The notes under the pieces are model-generated. The model was given only the letters and a program-made list of their open reading frames with translations. It did no database searches and had not been told where the DNA came from. From positions 62,001 to 126,000 of the forward strand of contig NZ_JACCCY010000006.1 in assembly GCF_013409575.1 (NCBI RefSeq): 64,000 nt of DNA, in the 5' to 3' direction. Shown here piece after piece: positions 17,746 through 25,980 of this stretch. How positions within the stretch are numbered: the stretch's first letter is position 1; each line of letters opens with the position of its first letter. Made by a program: the position numbers and the translations under genes. This stretch comes from Macellibacteroides fermentans. Lineage in GTDB: Bacteria; Bacteroidota; Bacteroidia; Bacteroidales; Tannerellaceae.

Positions 17746-18378
17746 ATGGAATTATTAAAAGTGCTCAACGAGCGATATGCAACGAAGAAGATGAATGGCG
17801 CAACCGTGCCTCAGGAAAAAGTGGAAGCAATTGTAGAGGCGGCCAGATTGGCTCCTACCTCTTCCGGTTTACAACCTTTCAAGGTGATCGTTATAACAAA
17901 CAAAGAGCTAAAGGAAAAAATTGTACCGATTGCCTTTAATCAATCTCAGGTTGCTGATTGTTCGCATTTGTTGGTTTTTGCTGCGTGGGATAATTATACA
18001 AACGAACGTATTACACAGATATTGGATTATACCGTAGCGGAAAGGGGACTACCAACCGGTACGATGGATGAATACAAAAACAGACTTTTAAGTATATATG
18101 GTAACCGCGATGCCGAACTGAACTTTATCCATGCGGCTCATCAATCTTACATTGCCTTTGGATTAGCGATTGCTGCTGCAGGCGAATTAAAAGTGGATGC
18201 CACCCCTATGGAGGGTTTTGATGCCGAAGCATTGGACAAGCTACTGGGACTTCGCGAGCAGGGTTTGCGTAGCGTAACCATGTTGCCATTGGGCTATCGC
18301 GACGAGGCCAACGACTGGCTGGTAAATCTAAAGAAAGTAAGACGTCCGAAAGAAGAGTTTGTTTCCGAAATTAAGTAA
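17746..18378 (+). CDS. NfsB-like nitroreductase family protein
   Basis: FMN-dependent NAD(P)H oxidoreductase of the nitroreductase fold, about 210 residues. The FMN-binding start RYATKKMNGATVPQEKVEAIVEAARLAPTSSGLQPFKVIVI (about residues 9-50) is typical, including the R-(S/T)-x-(K/R) element and the SS-x-x-QP(W/F) segment. The C-terminus ends LPLGYRDEANDW, also family-like. The frame starts at TTG 17734, but the ATG at 17746 is preferred. Monocistronic with its own terminator. Natural substrate unknown: quinones, nitroaromatics or dihydropteridine-type compounds are options. Confidence 0.85.
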   Translation: MELLKVLNERYATKKMNGATVPQEKVEAIVEAARLAPTSSGLQPFKVIVITNKELKEKIVPIAFNQSQVADCSHLLVFAAWDNYTNERITQILDYTVAERGLPTGTMDEYKNRLLSIYGNRDAELNFIHAAHQSYIAFGLAIAAAGELKVDATPMEGFDAEALDKLLGLREQGLRSVTMLPLGYRDEANDWLVNLKKVRRPKEEFVSEIK

Positions 18379-18445
18379 TGCCTTTTATAAGGTCAGTGCT
18401 TGATTATTAGATTGTTGTTTACATTTACGCTTTATTAATTTGACG

Positions 18446-18485
18446 ACGGGGATGGATCATATGAGATGATTCATCCCCGTTTCTT
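18446..18485 (+). terminator. Terminator after nitroreductase
   Basis: 15-bp stem (18446-18460 with 18466-18480, one G-T mismatch) and a 5-base loop, followed by TTCTTTCT. Confidence 0.8.
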
Positions 18486-18549
18486 TCTGATTTATTGGAG
18501 TAGGTTGCTTTATAGAATCAATTTGTGCCCTGTTTTTACATAATATATG

Positions 18550-18557
18550 TATATTTG
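18550..18557 (+). promoter_or_regulatory. -7 box of sulfatase gene
   Basis: TATATTTG, full match to TAnnTTTG, about 50 bases before the ATG at 18608. A TTTG at 18522-18525 is the nearest -33 candidate (24-base spacing, slightly long). Confidence 0.6.
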
Positions 18558-18607
18558 GCCCGGTTAAATGCCAGAAGAAATTTACTTAATGCTAAACAAA
18601 TAATATC

Positions 18608-20143
18608 ATGAACAACACACTTATCGGTTGTCTCGGGGTGGGAGCCGCTGTTTTGTCTTCTCTGCAGGCTACCCATGCACAACAATCAGAACGTCCAAAT
18701 GTTATTTTTATCCTTGCAGACGATATCGGTTACGGAGATTTGAGCTGTAACGGCGAGAAGACTATTCATACACCCAACGTAGATGCGTTGGCTTCACGGG
18801 GTGTCCGTTTTACGGATGCACATGCAGTTGCCGCAACCAGTACGCCGTCGCGTTATTCATTGCTTACCGGACAATATGCGTGGCGCAGGAATGATACCGG
18901 TATAGCTACGGGCGATGCTGGTATGATTATCAGACCAGAACAGCATACAGTGGCTGATATGTTTCAGTCGGGGGGATATGTTACAGGTGCTGTGGGAAAA
19001 TGGCATCTGGGTTTAGGTGATAAGACCGGTACACAGGACTGGAATGGATTTATTACACCCGGATTAAAGGATATCGGTTTCGATTATTCTTATATCATGG
19101 CGGCCACAGGTGATAGGGTTCCATGTGTATTTGTTGAGAATCAGCGGGTAGTAAATCTGGATCCCAATGATCCGATTGAGGTAAGTTATACGACGCCATT
19201 CCCCGGAGAGCCATTGGGTAAAGATCATCCCGAATTGCTTACGGTATTGAAACCCAGTGTAAATCATGGTCACGACCAGGCCATCGTTAATGGGGTTTCT
19301 CGAATAGGATATATGAAAGGAGGAAAGCAGGCTCTTTGGAAAGATGAAAATATAGCCGATAGCATCACAACCAAAGCGGTTCAATTTATAGAAGATAATC
19401 AGCACAAACCATTTTTCCTTTATTTTGCAACGAATGATGCCCATGTGCCCCGTGTTCCTCATCCACGATTTGTGGGAAAAAGCGGAATGGGTGCCCGTGG
19501 TGATGCCTTGTTGCAGTTCGACTGGAGTGTAGGTGAGATATTGAAGGTGCTTGATAAGTTGGGGATGACAGAAAATACGTTGATTGTTTTAACCAGTGAC
19601 AACGGTCCGGTAGTGGATGACGGTTATCAGGATAAGGCTGTTGAGTTGCTAGGGAAACACCGTCCTTGGGGCGATTTCAGGGGAGGAAAGTACAGTAATT
19701 TCGAAGCGGGTACGAGGGTTCCTTTTATTGTAAGCTGGCCGGCTAATGTAAAGCCTGCAGTGTCTTCTGCTCTGGTTTCGCAGTTGGATTTGTTTGCTTC
19801 CATGGCCTCCTTGTTGAATACAACTTTGCCCGAAGGATCAGCGCCGGATAGCAGGGACTTCTTAAATACATTGTTGGGAAAGACTAAGCTGGGACGCGAA
19901 TATATTATAGAGCAAGCCGGATCGCTTTCTGTTACAACCAGCAACTGGAAATACATTGCTCCGGGTAATGGCCCTGCCTATAATAAACTAACCAATACGG
20001 AGTTGGGCAACAGTAAACTTCCTCAGCTTTATAATTTGAAAAAAGATAAGGGCGAGAAACTGAATCTGGCAGATAAATATCCCGATAAAGTGAAAGAATT
20101 GCAAGCCATACTGGATAAAGAAAAAAATAAGAATAACGACTGA
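18608..20143 (+). CDS. Serine-type sulfatase (arylsulfatase A-like)
   Basis: 511-residue exported sulfatase of the S1 family, hydrolysing sulfate esters. A signal peptide is followed by the metal-binding start FILADDIGYGD (about residues 34-44). The maturation motif is S-T-P-S-R at residues 78-82, so Ser78 is expected to be oxidised to formylglycine by an anaerobic maturase (anSME) not present in this window. Further family signals: GKWHLG (about residue 131), NDAHVPRVPHPRF and LTSDNGPV (about residues 277 and 327, the latter the C-terminal metal/substrate site). Likely acts on sulfated glycans with the sulfatases and fucosidase at 24-29 kb. Monocistronic with a promoter and a bidirectional terminator. 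Confidence 0.9.
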   Translation: MNNTLIGCLGVGAAVLSSLQATHAQQSERPNVIFILADDIGYGDLSCNGEKTIHTPNVDALASRGVRFTDAHAVAATSTPSRYSLLTGQYAWRRNDTGIATGDAGMIIRPEQHTVADMFQSGGYVTGAVGKWHLGLGDKTGTQDWNGFITPGLKDIGFDYSYIMAATGDRVPCVFVENQRVVNLDPNDPIEVSYTTPFPGEPLGKDHPELLTVLKPSVNHGHDQAIVNGVSRIGYMKGGKQALWKDENIADSITTKAVQFIEDNQHKPFFLYFATNDAHVPRVPHPRFVGKSGMGARGDALLQFDWSVGEILKVLDKLGMTENTLIVLTSDNGPVVDDGYQDKAVELLGKHRPWGDFRGGKYSNFEAGTRVPFIVSWPANVKPAVSSALVSQLDLFASMASLLNTTLPEGSAPDSRDFLNTLLGKTKLGREYIIEQAGSLSVTTSNWKYIAPGNGPAYNKLTNTELGNSKLPQLYNLKKDKGEKLNLADKYPDKVKELQAILDKEKNKNND

Positions 20144-20197
20144 TTATCCTTAAGCATCTATATGCTGCTTCAGGGAATGAGTCCTATGTAATGAAAT

Positions 20198-20235
20198 AAG
20201 AGGGTGAATCGTACGGCCGATTCACCCTCTTGAAT
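20198..20235. terminator. Bidirectional terminator between sulfatase and ahpF
   Basis: Perfect 14-bp stem (20198-20211 with 20218-20231), 6-base loop, between convergent genes. The plus side is followed by TGAATTTTAA. Confidence 0.75.
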
Positions 20236-20310
20236 TTTAACTTTTATGTTTTAGCAAAAGAGAGTGTTCCTTCATCCTATAGTCCGGATACAGATCAATG
20301 AATGGAAATA

Positions 20311-21864
20311 TTATGAAAGAACTCCACGGATGCGGTCTTCAAAAGCAGAAAGAGCTGCTTTGGCTCCTTCGCCCATGGCAATGATAATTTGTTTGTATGG
20401 TACTGTAGAAACATCACCGGCGGCATAAATACCCGGAATGTTGGTCCGGCAATTGGAATCGATATTGATTTCGCCCGAATGATTTGTTTTTACAACATCC
20501 TTAAATACACTGCTATTGGGAGCCAACCCAATCTGTACAAAGACGCCATCCAGCTTTACCTGCTCTTCTTGTTCGGTTTCCCGGTTTTTATATTGGATCG
20601 CATTTACTTTACTACCGTCTCCAATAACCTGAGATGTTTGAGCCTGAAGAATGATTTCAACGTTTGGCAGACTCATCACTTTATCTTGCAATACACGGTC
20701 GGCTTTCAGCTCGTCGGCATATTCGAGAATGGTAACCTTGGAACAGATTCCTGCCAAATCGATTGCAGCTTCTACGCCGGAGTTTCCTCCACCTACCACA
20801 GCAACGTGTTTACCTTTATAGAAAGGACCATCGCAATGCGGACAAAATGCCACTCCTTTCCCGATATGCTCTGCTTCACCCGGAACATTGAGTCGGCGCC
20901 AGCTGGCTCCGGTAGTTATTATCAAGGCCGGCGTCACGTAAGTTTCACCTCCGGAAACTTTCAGTATCTTATTTATCCCTTCGGTGGCTACCTTCTCAAC
21001 ACGACGATGCTCCAATAGATCGATGGGATAATCATTGATGTGTGCCATAAGGTTGTTAGCCAACTCTTGTCCGGTTGTTACCGGTACAGAAATCAGATTT
21101 TCAATTCCTACCGTTTCTCTTACTTGTCCACCGATACGTTCGGCTAAAAGGGCAACCTTTAATCCTTTACGTGCGGTATAGATCGCTGCGGCAACGCCAG
21201 CAGGTCCTCCTCCCACAACAACCACATCGTAATTTTTAGCAGGTTTTTCTTCATTGATTTCATTTACCCCAAACTCGGCTTCCAGTTTGCTCAGTAGCTC
21301 ACCAAAATCACTTCGTCCCACATGAATCAGTTTACCATTGGCAAAAACCGAGGGAACTCCCTGGATTTTTAAAGCTTCCACCTCTTTCTCATTGATACCG
21401 CCATCTACCATCTCGTGGCTGATTTCACTGTTTAAGGTCGTCATGGCATTCAGGGCCTGTACAACATCGGGACAGTTCGTGCAGGTAAGTGATACGTAGG
21501 TGGTAAGCTTAATCGGACCTTTTAAAGATTTTACCCGAGACTGAATATGCTCGTCGGGGATGTTTTTCCCTTTTTTATCCAGGTTAAGAAGTGCAAGCAG
21601 CAAGGAGGTAAACTCATGGCCGGTCGGTATCCCGCGAAATGATATGCCTGTAGGTTCTCCATTTTTCAACAGAGTAAATGAAAGGCCTTCGCCAGCAGAT
21701 TCTTCGCAGGATATCATGGTAGAGCATGCTTCGACCCCACGTAGCAGATCCATTAATTCTTCGCGGCTATCGTGTTGAGGCGATGCCGTTACTGCCAGGG
21801 TATAGTTATTTTCCAGTCCGGCGAAGATGCTCTTTAATTGCTCTTTAAGAGAACTATCTAACAT
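20311..21864 (-). CDS. ahpF: Alkyl hydroperoxide reductase subunit F
   Basis: 517-residue FAD flavoprotein that reduces AhpC with NAD(P)H. An N-terminal double-thioredoxin-like domain carries the Cys128/Cys131 pair (TCTNCPD), followed by the thioredoxin-reductase-like part: FAD motif VVVVGGGPAGVAAAIYTARKG (about 214), the redox-active Cys341/Cys344 pair (CPHCDG), NAD(P) motif VAVVGGGNSGVEAA and the C-terminal GIYAAGDV. It lies downstream of ahpC on the same strand, separated by 67 bases that hold a hairpin with a T-run, so it should be made in smaller amounts than AhpC. Confidence 0.96.
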   Translation of the reverse strand: MLDSSLKEQLKSIFAGLENNYTLAVTASPQHDSREELMDLLRGVEACSTMISCEESAGEGLSFTLLKNGEPTGISFRGIPTGHEFTSLLLALLNLDKKGKNIPDEHIQSRVKSLKGPIKLTTYVSLTCTNCPDVVQALNAMTTLNSEISHEMVDGGINEKEVEALKIQGVPSVFANGKLIHVGRSDFGELLSKLEAEFGVNEINEEKPAKNYDVVVVGGGPAGVAAAIYTARKGLKVALLAERIGGQVRETVGIENLISVPVTTGQELANNLMAHINDYPIDLLEHRRVEKVATEGINKILKVSGGETYVTPALIITTGASWRRLNVPGEAEHIGKGVAFCPHCDGPFYKGKHVAVVGGGNSGVEAAIDLAGICSKVTILEYADELKADRVLQDKVMSLPNVEIILQAQTSQVIGDGSKVNAIQYKNRETEQEEQVKLDGVFVQIGLAPNSSVFKDVVKTNHSGEINIDSNCRTNIPGIYAAGDVSTVPYKQIIIAMGEGAKAALSAFEDRIRGVLS

Positions 21865-21884
21865 AGTATATTTTTTTTGTAGTT

Positions 21885-21918
21885 AAAAAAAGAGGCTGTA
21901 TCCAATTGGTACAGCCTC
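21885..21918 (-). terminator. Partial terminator between ahpC and ahpF
   Basis: On the minus strand a 9-bp stem (21910-21918 with 21892-21900) with a 9-base loop is followed by a T-run (A-run at about 21885-21891 on plus). It is a good intrinsic terminator placed after ahpC, probably leaky, setting the AhpC:AhpF ratio. Confidence 0.75.
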
Positions 21919-21931
21919 CGAATGATTGTTA

Positions 21932-22498
21932 TCAGATTTTACCAACCAGGTCGATGCTTGGTTTGAGGGTTGTTTCTCCCTTTTTCCATTTAGCCGGACA
22001 AACCTCGCCAACGTGTGTGGCTACAAACTGAGCAGCTTCTACTTTACGTAGTAATTCATCAGCATTACGACCGATGCCATTGTCGTGGATTTCTGCGATT
22101 TTAATCTGTCCTTCCGGATTTACAAGGAAGGTTCCGCGGTAAGCCATACCCTCTTCTTCTATCATAACTCCGAATGCACGGCTTAAAGCTCCCGTTGGAT
22201 CGGCCAACATCGGATATTTTATTTTACGGATGGTATCTGATGCATCGTGCCATGCTTTGTGTACAAAGTGAGAATCGGTGCTGACAGAATAAATTTCTAC
22301 TCCCATTTCCTGAAACTTAGCATACTTGTCTGCCATGTCTTCCAACTCTGTAGGACATACGAATGTGAAATCGGCTGGATAAAAGAAGAAAATACCCCAT
22401 TTACCTTTTACATCGCTGGATGAGATTGTCTTGAATTTTCCTTGATGGAAAGCTTGAACACTAAATTCGGGAACCAGAGAATTGATAATTGAACTCAT
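21932..22498 (-). CDS. ahpC: Peroxiredoxin, alkyl hydroperoxide reductase subunit C
   Basis: 188-residue typical 2-Cys peroxiredoxin that reduces peroxides; its disulfide is then reduced by AhpF. Peroxidatic Cys48 is in FYPADFTFVCPTE and resolving Cys167 in GEVCPAKWKKG. The GGIG-like loop and C-terminal helix are consistent with the robust bacterial AhpC1 group. It is the first gene of the ahpCF pair with a -7 box 43 bases upstream. In Bacteroidota this pair is commonly induced by OxyR during oxygen exposure; no oxyR is in the window. Confidence 0.97.
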   Translation of the reverse strand: MSSIINSLVPEFSVQAFHQGKFKTISSSDVKGKWGIFFFYPADFTFVCPTELEDMADKYAKFQEMGVEIYSVSTDSHFVHKAWHDASDTIRKIKYPMLADPTGALSRAFGVMIEEEGMAYRGTFLVNPEGQIKIAEIHDNGIGRNADELLRKVEAAQFVATHVGEVCPAKWKKGETTLKPSIDLVGKI

Positions 22499-22827
22499 AG
22501 TTTTTTATTATTTAAATGTGTTTGTTTATGTTTTACGACACAAAATTAATCGCCATTTTAGGAATCGGGCTATATTTTCAATTGATTGATTTTATGTGCT
22601 GATAGATGAAATTAATATGATTGTGTAATTGCTTGGATCCCAAGTCTGGGTTTAATTCTAATTGACTGAATCTCAATAATTGTAAATCGAAAAGTATTGC
22701 AATTTATTTTAACAAATAAAAAAAGTCTTACTTTTACAAAATGTTTCCTTGTGTTAATTAAAGGAAGGACGACCACTATTGTTTTATGAACTATTATTTA
22801 TTTATCATCTATTAAAATTCTATCTAT
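22499..22827. other. Divergent intergenic region, ahpC / esterase
   Basis: 329 AT-rich bases. Near ahpC there is a full -7 box on the minus strand (22541-22548). Near the esterase there is TACTTTTA at 22729-22736, a 7-of-8 match on the plus strand about 92 bases before its ATG. I see no repeat or RNA structure in the middle. Confidence 0.5.
22541..22548 (-). promoter_or_regulatory. -7 box of ahpC
   Basis: Minus-strand TAATTTTG, full match to TAnnTTTG, 43 bases upstream of the ahpC start. No good -33 TTTG, as expected for an activated promoter. Confidence 0.65.
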
Positions 22828-24246
22828 ATGAAAAAGATCATTTTGGGTTTTATCCTCTTTCTTGTATGTTCGGCAGTCTCGTTTGCGAAAGTCAAGCTTC
22901 CGGATATAATTGGTGATAACATGGTTTTACAGCAGAACACTAAGGTGAAACTGTGGGGAGAAGCTACTCCCAATCGGAAAATTGCGATTACAACCTCGTG
23001 GAACAACCTTACTTATAATGGAGTTTCGGATGCAAAAGGAAACTGGGTTGTGTTGATTGCTACCCCAAAGGCAAGTTATCAAAAACATGAAATTGTTATA
23101 AACGATGGTGAAAAGACTACGCTGAAGAATGTTTTGATTGGTGAGGTTTGGTTTTGTTCCGGACAATCTAATATGCAGATGCCTCTGAATGGTTTTTGGA
23201 ATTGTCCCATTGAAGGAGCCAATGCCTTGATAGCTACTTCCGGTCAGTTTAAACATATCAGGGTGGCTACCATCCCGAATGTCGGGAAGACCGAGCCTCA
23301 ATCTTCCTGTGAAGGAAAGTGGATGGAAAGTAATCCCGAGAATGCCGCCCAGTTCAGTGCAACTGCTTTTCATTTTGCCATGATGCTTACTAAATCTCTG
23401 GATATACCGGTTGGAATCATCAACTGTAGTTGGGGAGGTTCAACGGTAGAAGGTTGGATGAAAAAGGAAATACTTCAGAACTATCCGGACGTGGATTTAT
23501 CGTTGGCGGGTACTGATAAAATTCACCCAATGTTGCAACCTATGATTATGTACAATGGAATGTTGAAGCCATTGGTAAACTATACTATCAAAGGTTTTTT
23601 ATGGTATCAGGGAGAATCGAATGTAGGCAGGCATCAGACCTATGCCGACCGGCTGGCAACCATGGTTAAGCTTTGGCGTGAGGAATGGGGATTAGGTGAA
23701 TTGCCTTTTTACTTTGTAGAGATTGCTCCGTTTGAATACGGAGAAGGGGATGCGGCTGCCTATCTTAGGGAGGCTCAATTCAATGCACAAAGGTTAATCC
23801 CGAATAGCGGTATGATCAGCACGAACGACCTGGTTGAAGATTACGAACGGAAAAATATCCATCCCAAAAATAAGACGAAGGTGGGAGAGCGGCTTTGCTA
23901 TATGGCTTTGGCCAATACCTACGGGTTTAAGAATAGTGTGTGGTGTTACGGCCCTTCTTATAAATCTATGGAAATAAATGAAGGTAAAGCATATATAAGC
24001 TTTGACCATGCCCAGGAGGGATTCAGCAGAGAAGAGGGAATTATAGGTTTTGAGATGGCTGGAGCCGACAAGATATTCTATCCTGCCGAAGCCAAAGCCG
24101 ACCTAAATAAAAAGATAGTGGTTGTTTCTTGCGATAAAGTGAAGGAGCCAGCAGCAGTTCGCTACTGCTTTCGTAACTTTCTGATTGGAAATCTGTACAA
24201 TCACAGGGAGTTGCCGGTGGTTCCGTTCCGTACCGACAATTGGTAA
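22828..24246 (+). CDS. Sialate O-acetylesterase-like SGNH carbohydrate esterase
   Basis: 472-residue secreted esterase. A signal peptide (residues 1-20, SFAK) precedes an N-terminal beta-sandwich and the SGNH-type hydrolase domain. Nucleophile Ser is in GEVWFCSGQSNMQMPL (about residue 113); further blocks are NCSWGGSTVEGWM (about 200), WYQGESNVGRH (about 260) and the catalytic His region NIHPKNKTKVGERL (about 346). The family removes O-acetyl groups from sialic acids or from plant or animal polysaccharides; specificity is not visible. It converges with a sulfatase-fucosidase operon, which suggests action on host- or plant-derived decorated glycans. Confidence 0.87.
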   Translation: MKKIILGFILFLVCSAVSFAKVKLPDIIGDNMVLQQNTKVKLWGEATPNRKIAITTSWNNLTYNGVSDAKGNWVVLIATPKASYQKHEIVINDGEKTTLKNVLIGEVWFCSGQSNMQMPLNGFWNCPIEGANALIATSGQFKHIRVATIPNVGKTEPQSSCEGKWMESNPENAAQFSATAFHFAMMLTKSLDIPVGIINCSWGGSTVEGWMKKEILQNYPDVDLSLAGTDKIHPMLQPMIMYNGMLKPLVNYTIKGFLWYQGESNVGRHQTYADRLATMVKLWREEWGLGELPFYFVEIAPFEYGEGDAAAYLREAQFNAQRLIPNSGMISTNDLVEDYERKNIHPKNKTKVGERLCYMALANTYGFKNSVWCYGPSYKSMEINEGKAYISFDHAQEGFSREEGIIGFEMAGADKIFYPAEAKADLNKKIVVVSCDKVKEPAAVRYCFRNFLIGNLYNHRELPVVPFRTDNW

Positions 24247-24274
24247 GACGTATCTGTTTGTTTATCCCTTACAG

Positions 24275-24313
24275 CAAAAGAGGAATGAATCTCAGGGATT
24301 CATTCCTCTTTTG
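24275..24313. terminator. Bidirectional terminator between esterase and sulfatase operon
   Basis: Perfect 17-bp stem (24275-24291 with 24297-24313), 5-base loop, A-rich on the left and T-rich on the right arm, between convergent genes. Confidence 0.85.
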
Positions 24314-24403
24314 TACTGTTCAGAAAGTAGCATCAGGATCTGTTGGGCGTAGCGCTTGGGGTTATAAAATCCTCTTATATTCTGTTCAGAATGTTTCATC
24401 GGG
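24305..24403 (-). repeat. Decayed 66-bp-spaced duplication of sulfatase 3' end
   Basis: Plus-strand 24371-24403, which encodes the sulfatase C-terminus (PDETF-stop) and the following bases, is similar at roughly three quarters of positions to 24305-24337. Read on the minus strand, the second copy would encode PDATF-stop. It looks like the remnant of a tandem duplication or recombination at the operon end. Confidence 0.55.
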
Positions 24404-25930
24404 CCAGGGAGCAGGTTTCCCTGTTGCTTTGAACGAAGGACGTTGACCGCCTGATTTTCGTAGAAACTTACCTAGCTTCGTGGATAACTCATTTACCTTT
24501 TCAGGATTTGTTAATGCCAGATTGGTTGCTTCACCCAGATCATCTTTTAGATTGAATAACTCTTTAGCGCCCGTTTCGTAATAATAAATAAGTTTCCAGT
24601 CTCCCTGTCTGATGGCGCAGGTAGCCGCAATACCCGGACCAGTTGGTCCCCAGTTGTTAGGTGTGTTCCAATACAAAGCCCGGTTTAGTGAAGGATTCTT
24701 TCCTTTACCGGTAAGTAGTGGAATAAAACTTTTTCCGTCGACTGGCTGTACTGTTTTGACTCTTTTAACTTGTGCCATTTCAAGTATCGTAGGATAAAAG
24801 TCTTCAATAATCAGATAATCTTCACAAACCGACTCCTTCTTGGTAGTCCCGGGCCACGAAACAATCATCGGTTCGCGAATACCTCCTTCGTAGGCAGATC
24901 CCTTTCCACTTTTAAGCGGCAGATTGTGTGTGTTAGCATCACCCCCTCTTCCGGTTCCAGCAGCACTTAATCCGCCGTTATCAGACATGAAGATAATAAT
25001 GGTATTGTCTGTCAGCTTGTTCTCTTCCAGGTAATTCATCAGATCGCCCAGACTTTTATCCATCCCTTCTATCAAACCAGCATAGGCTGCCTCAATGGGA
25101 TCCATTCCTTTGTCCAGGTATTTCTGATAATACCGCTTGTCTTTATTTATTGGAATATGTACGGCATAGTGAGCCATATAAAGGAAGAATGGCTTCCTTG
25201 GGTCGCGGCTGTCCAGAGCATGGATAGCCTCTCTGGTCAGAGCCTCGGTAACAAAAACATCGGTACCGTGGTATTTTTCCAGTCCCGGAACGGCAAATGG
25301 AGAAGACTTAGTCCCATCTTTTTTATTTCCATAGTTTTCTTCACCCAGATAACTGGCTAATCCCCCGGCTGCATGTCCGGCAATATTTACCTGGAATCCC
25401 AGATTCTCAGGATCGGCTGCGGGAGTCGATATGGCACCAAAGTGTGCTTTACCGCAATGGATGGTATAATAACCATTGTCCTTAAGCAGTTGAGGTAACG
25501 GAGTTGCTACACAAGTATGCTCAACCCCTTGAGTCGGACTCATACCGTTGAGGTTCCATTCGGGATACTTCAGCACATCACTTTTCCCGTCAACACTCTG
25601 GTTATAATTTAATGTCCAGTTGGTAACACGGTGACGGGCGGCATTCATCCCTGTAAGCAGACTTACCCGGGTAGGGGAACTGATGCTACAGGCATAGGCA
25701 TTGGTAAATTTAACCCCCTGACGAGCCAATCGTTCCATATTAGGCGTTTCATATAGGCGGTTAAAGGGTGTTTTCTCCGGACCAAATGGAACGGATGTGT
25801 CCTGCCATCCCATATCATCTACCATAAAAAGAATGATATTGGGCTTTTCTTTTGGTGTAGCAGCATTCAGCATTCCAGTTAAACCTGCCAAAGGAATGGC
25901 GGCCATGGATAGAATTCTTTTTTTATTCAT
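24386..25930 (-). CDS. Serine-type sulfatase
   Basis: 514-residue exported S1-family sulfatase, last gene of a minus-strand sulfatase-fucosidase-sulfatase operon. Signal peptide at residues 1-23; metal-binding start FMVDDMGWQD (about residue 35). The formylglycine motif is S-S-P-T-R at residues 84-88, serine type. Later blocks: HCGKAHFG (about residue 157), the AHYAVHIPI region (about 255) and FMSDNGGLSAAG (about 316). It differs clearly from the sulfatases at 18608 and 27381, so the three probably remove sulfate from different positions. It starts 51 bases after the fucosidase gene ends. Confidence 0.9.
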   Translation of the reverse strand: MNKKRILSMAAIPLAGLTGMLNAATPKEKPNIILFMVDDMGWQDTSVPFGPEKTPFNRLYETPNMERLARQGVKFTNAYACSISSPTRVSLLTGMNAARHRVTNWTLNYNQSVDGKSDVLKYPEWNLNGMSPTQGVEHTCVATPLPQLLKDNGYYTIHCGKAHFGAISTPAADPENLGFQVNIAGHAAGGLASYLGEENYGNKKDGTKSSPFAVPGLEKYHGTDVFVTEALTREAIHALDSRDPRKPFFLYMAHYAVHIPINKDKRYYQKYLDKGMDPIEAAYAGLIEGMDKSLGDLMNYLEENKLTDNTIIIFMSDNGGLSAAGTGRGGDANTHNLPLKSGKGSAYEGGIREPMIVSWPGTTKKESVCEDYLIIEDFYPTILEMAQVKRVKTVQPVDGKSFIPLLTGKGKNPSLNRALYWNTPNNWGPTGPGIAATCAIRQGDWKLIYYYETGAKELFNLKDDLGEATNLALTNPEKVNELSTKLGKFLRKSGGQRPSFKATGKPAPWPDETF

Positions 25931-25980
25931 CAGATTGTGTGTTTAGATGTAAGCAATGGATTTTATTATAAATTATATCG

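Noticed and set aside
22499-22827. Riboswitch or OxyR site in the ahpC upstream region
   Set aside because: Apart from the -7 boxes I could not find a conserved fold or a convincing OxyR-type pattern by eye.
24240-24446. 68-codon frame after the esterase
   Set aside because: It reads through the terminator stem and antisense to the sulfatase end; the apparent repeat in its protein only reflects the duplicated DNA.
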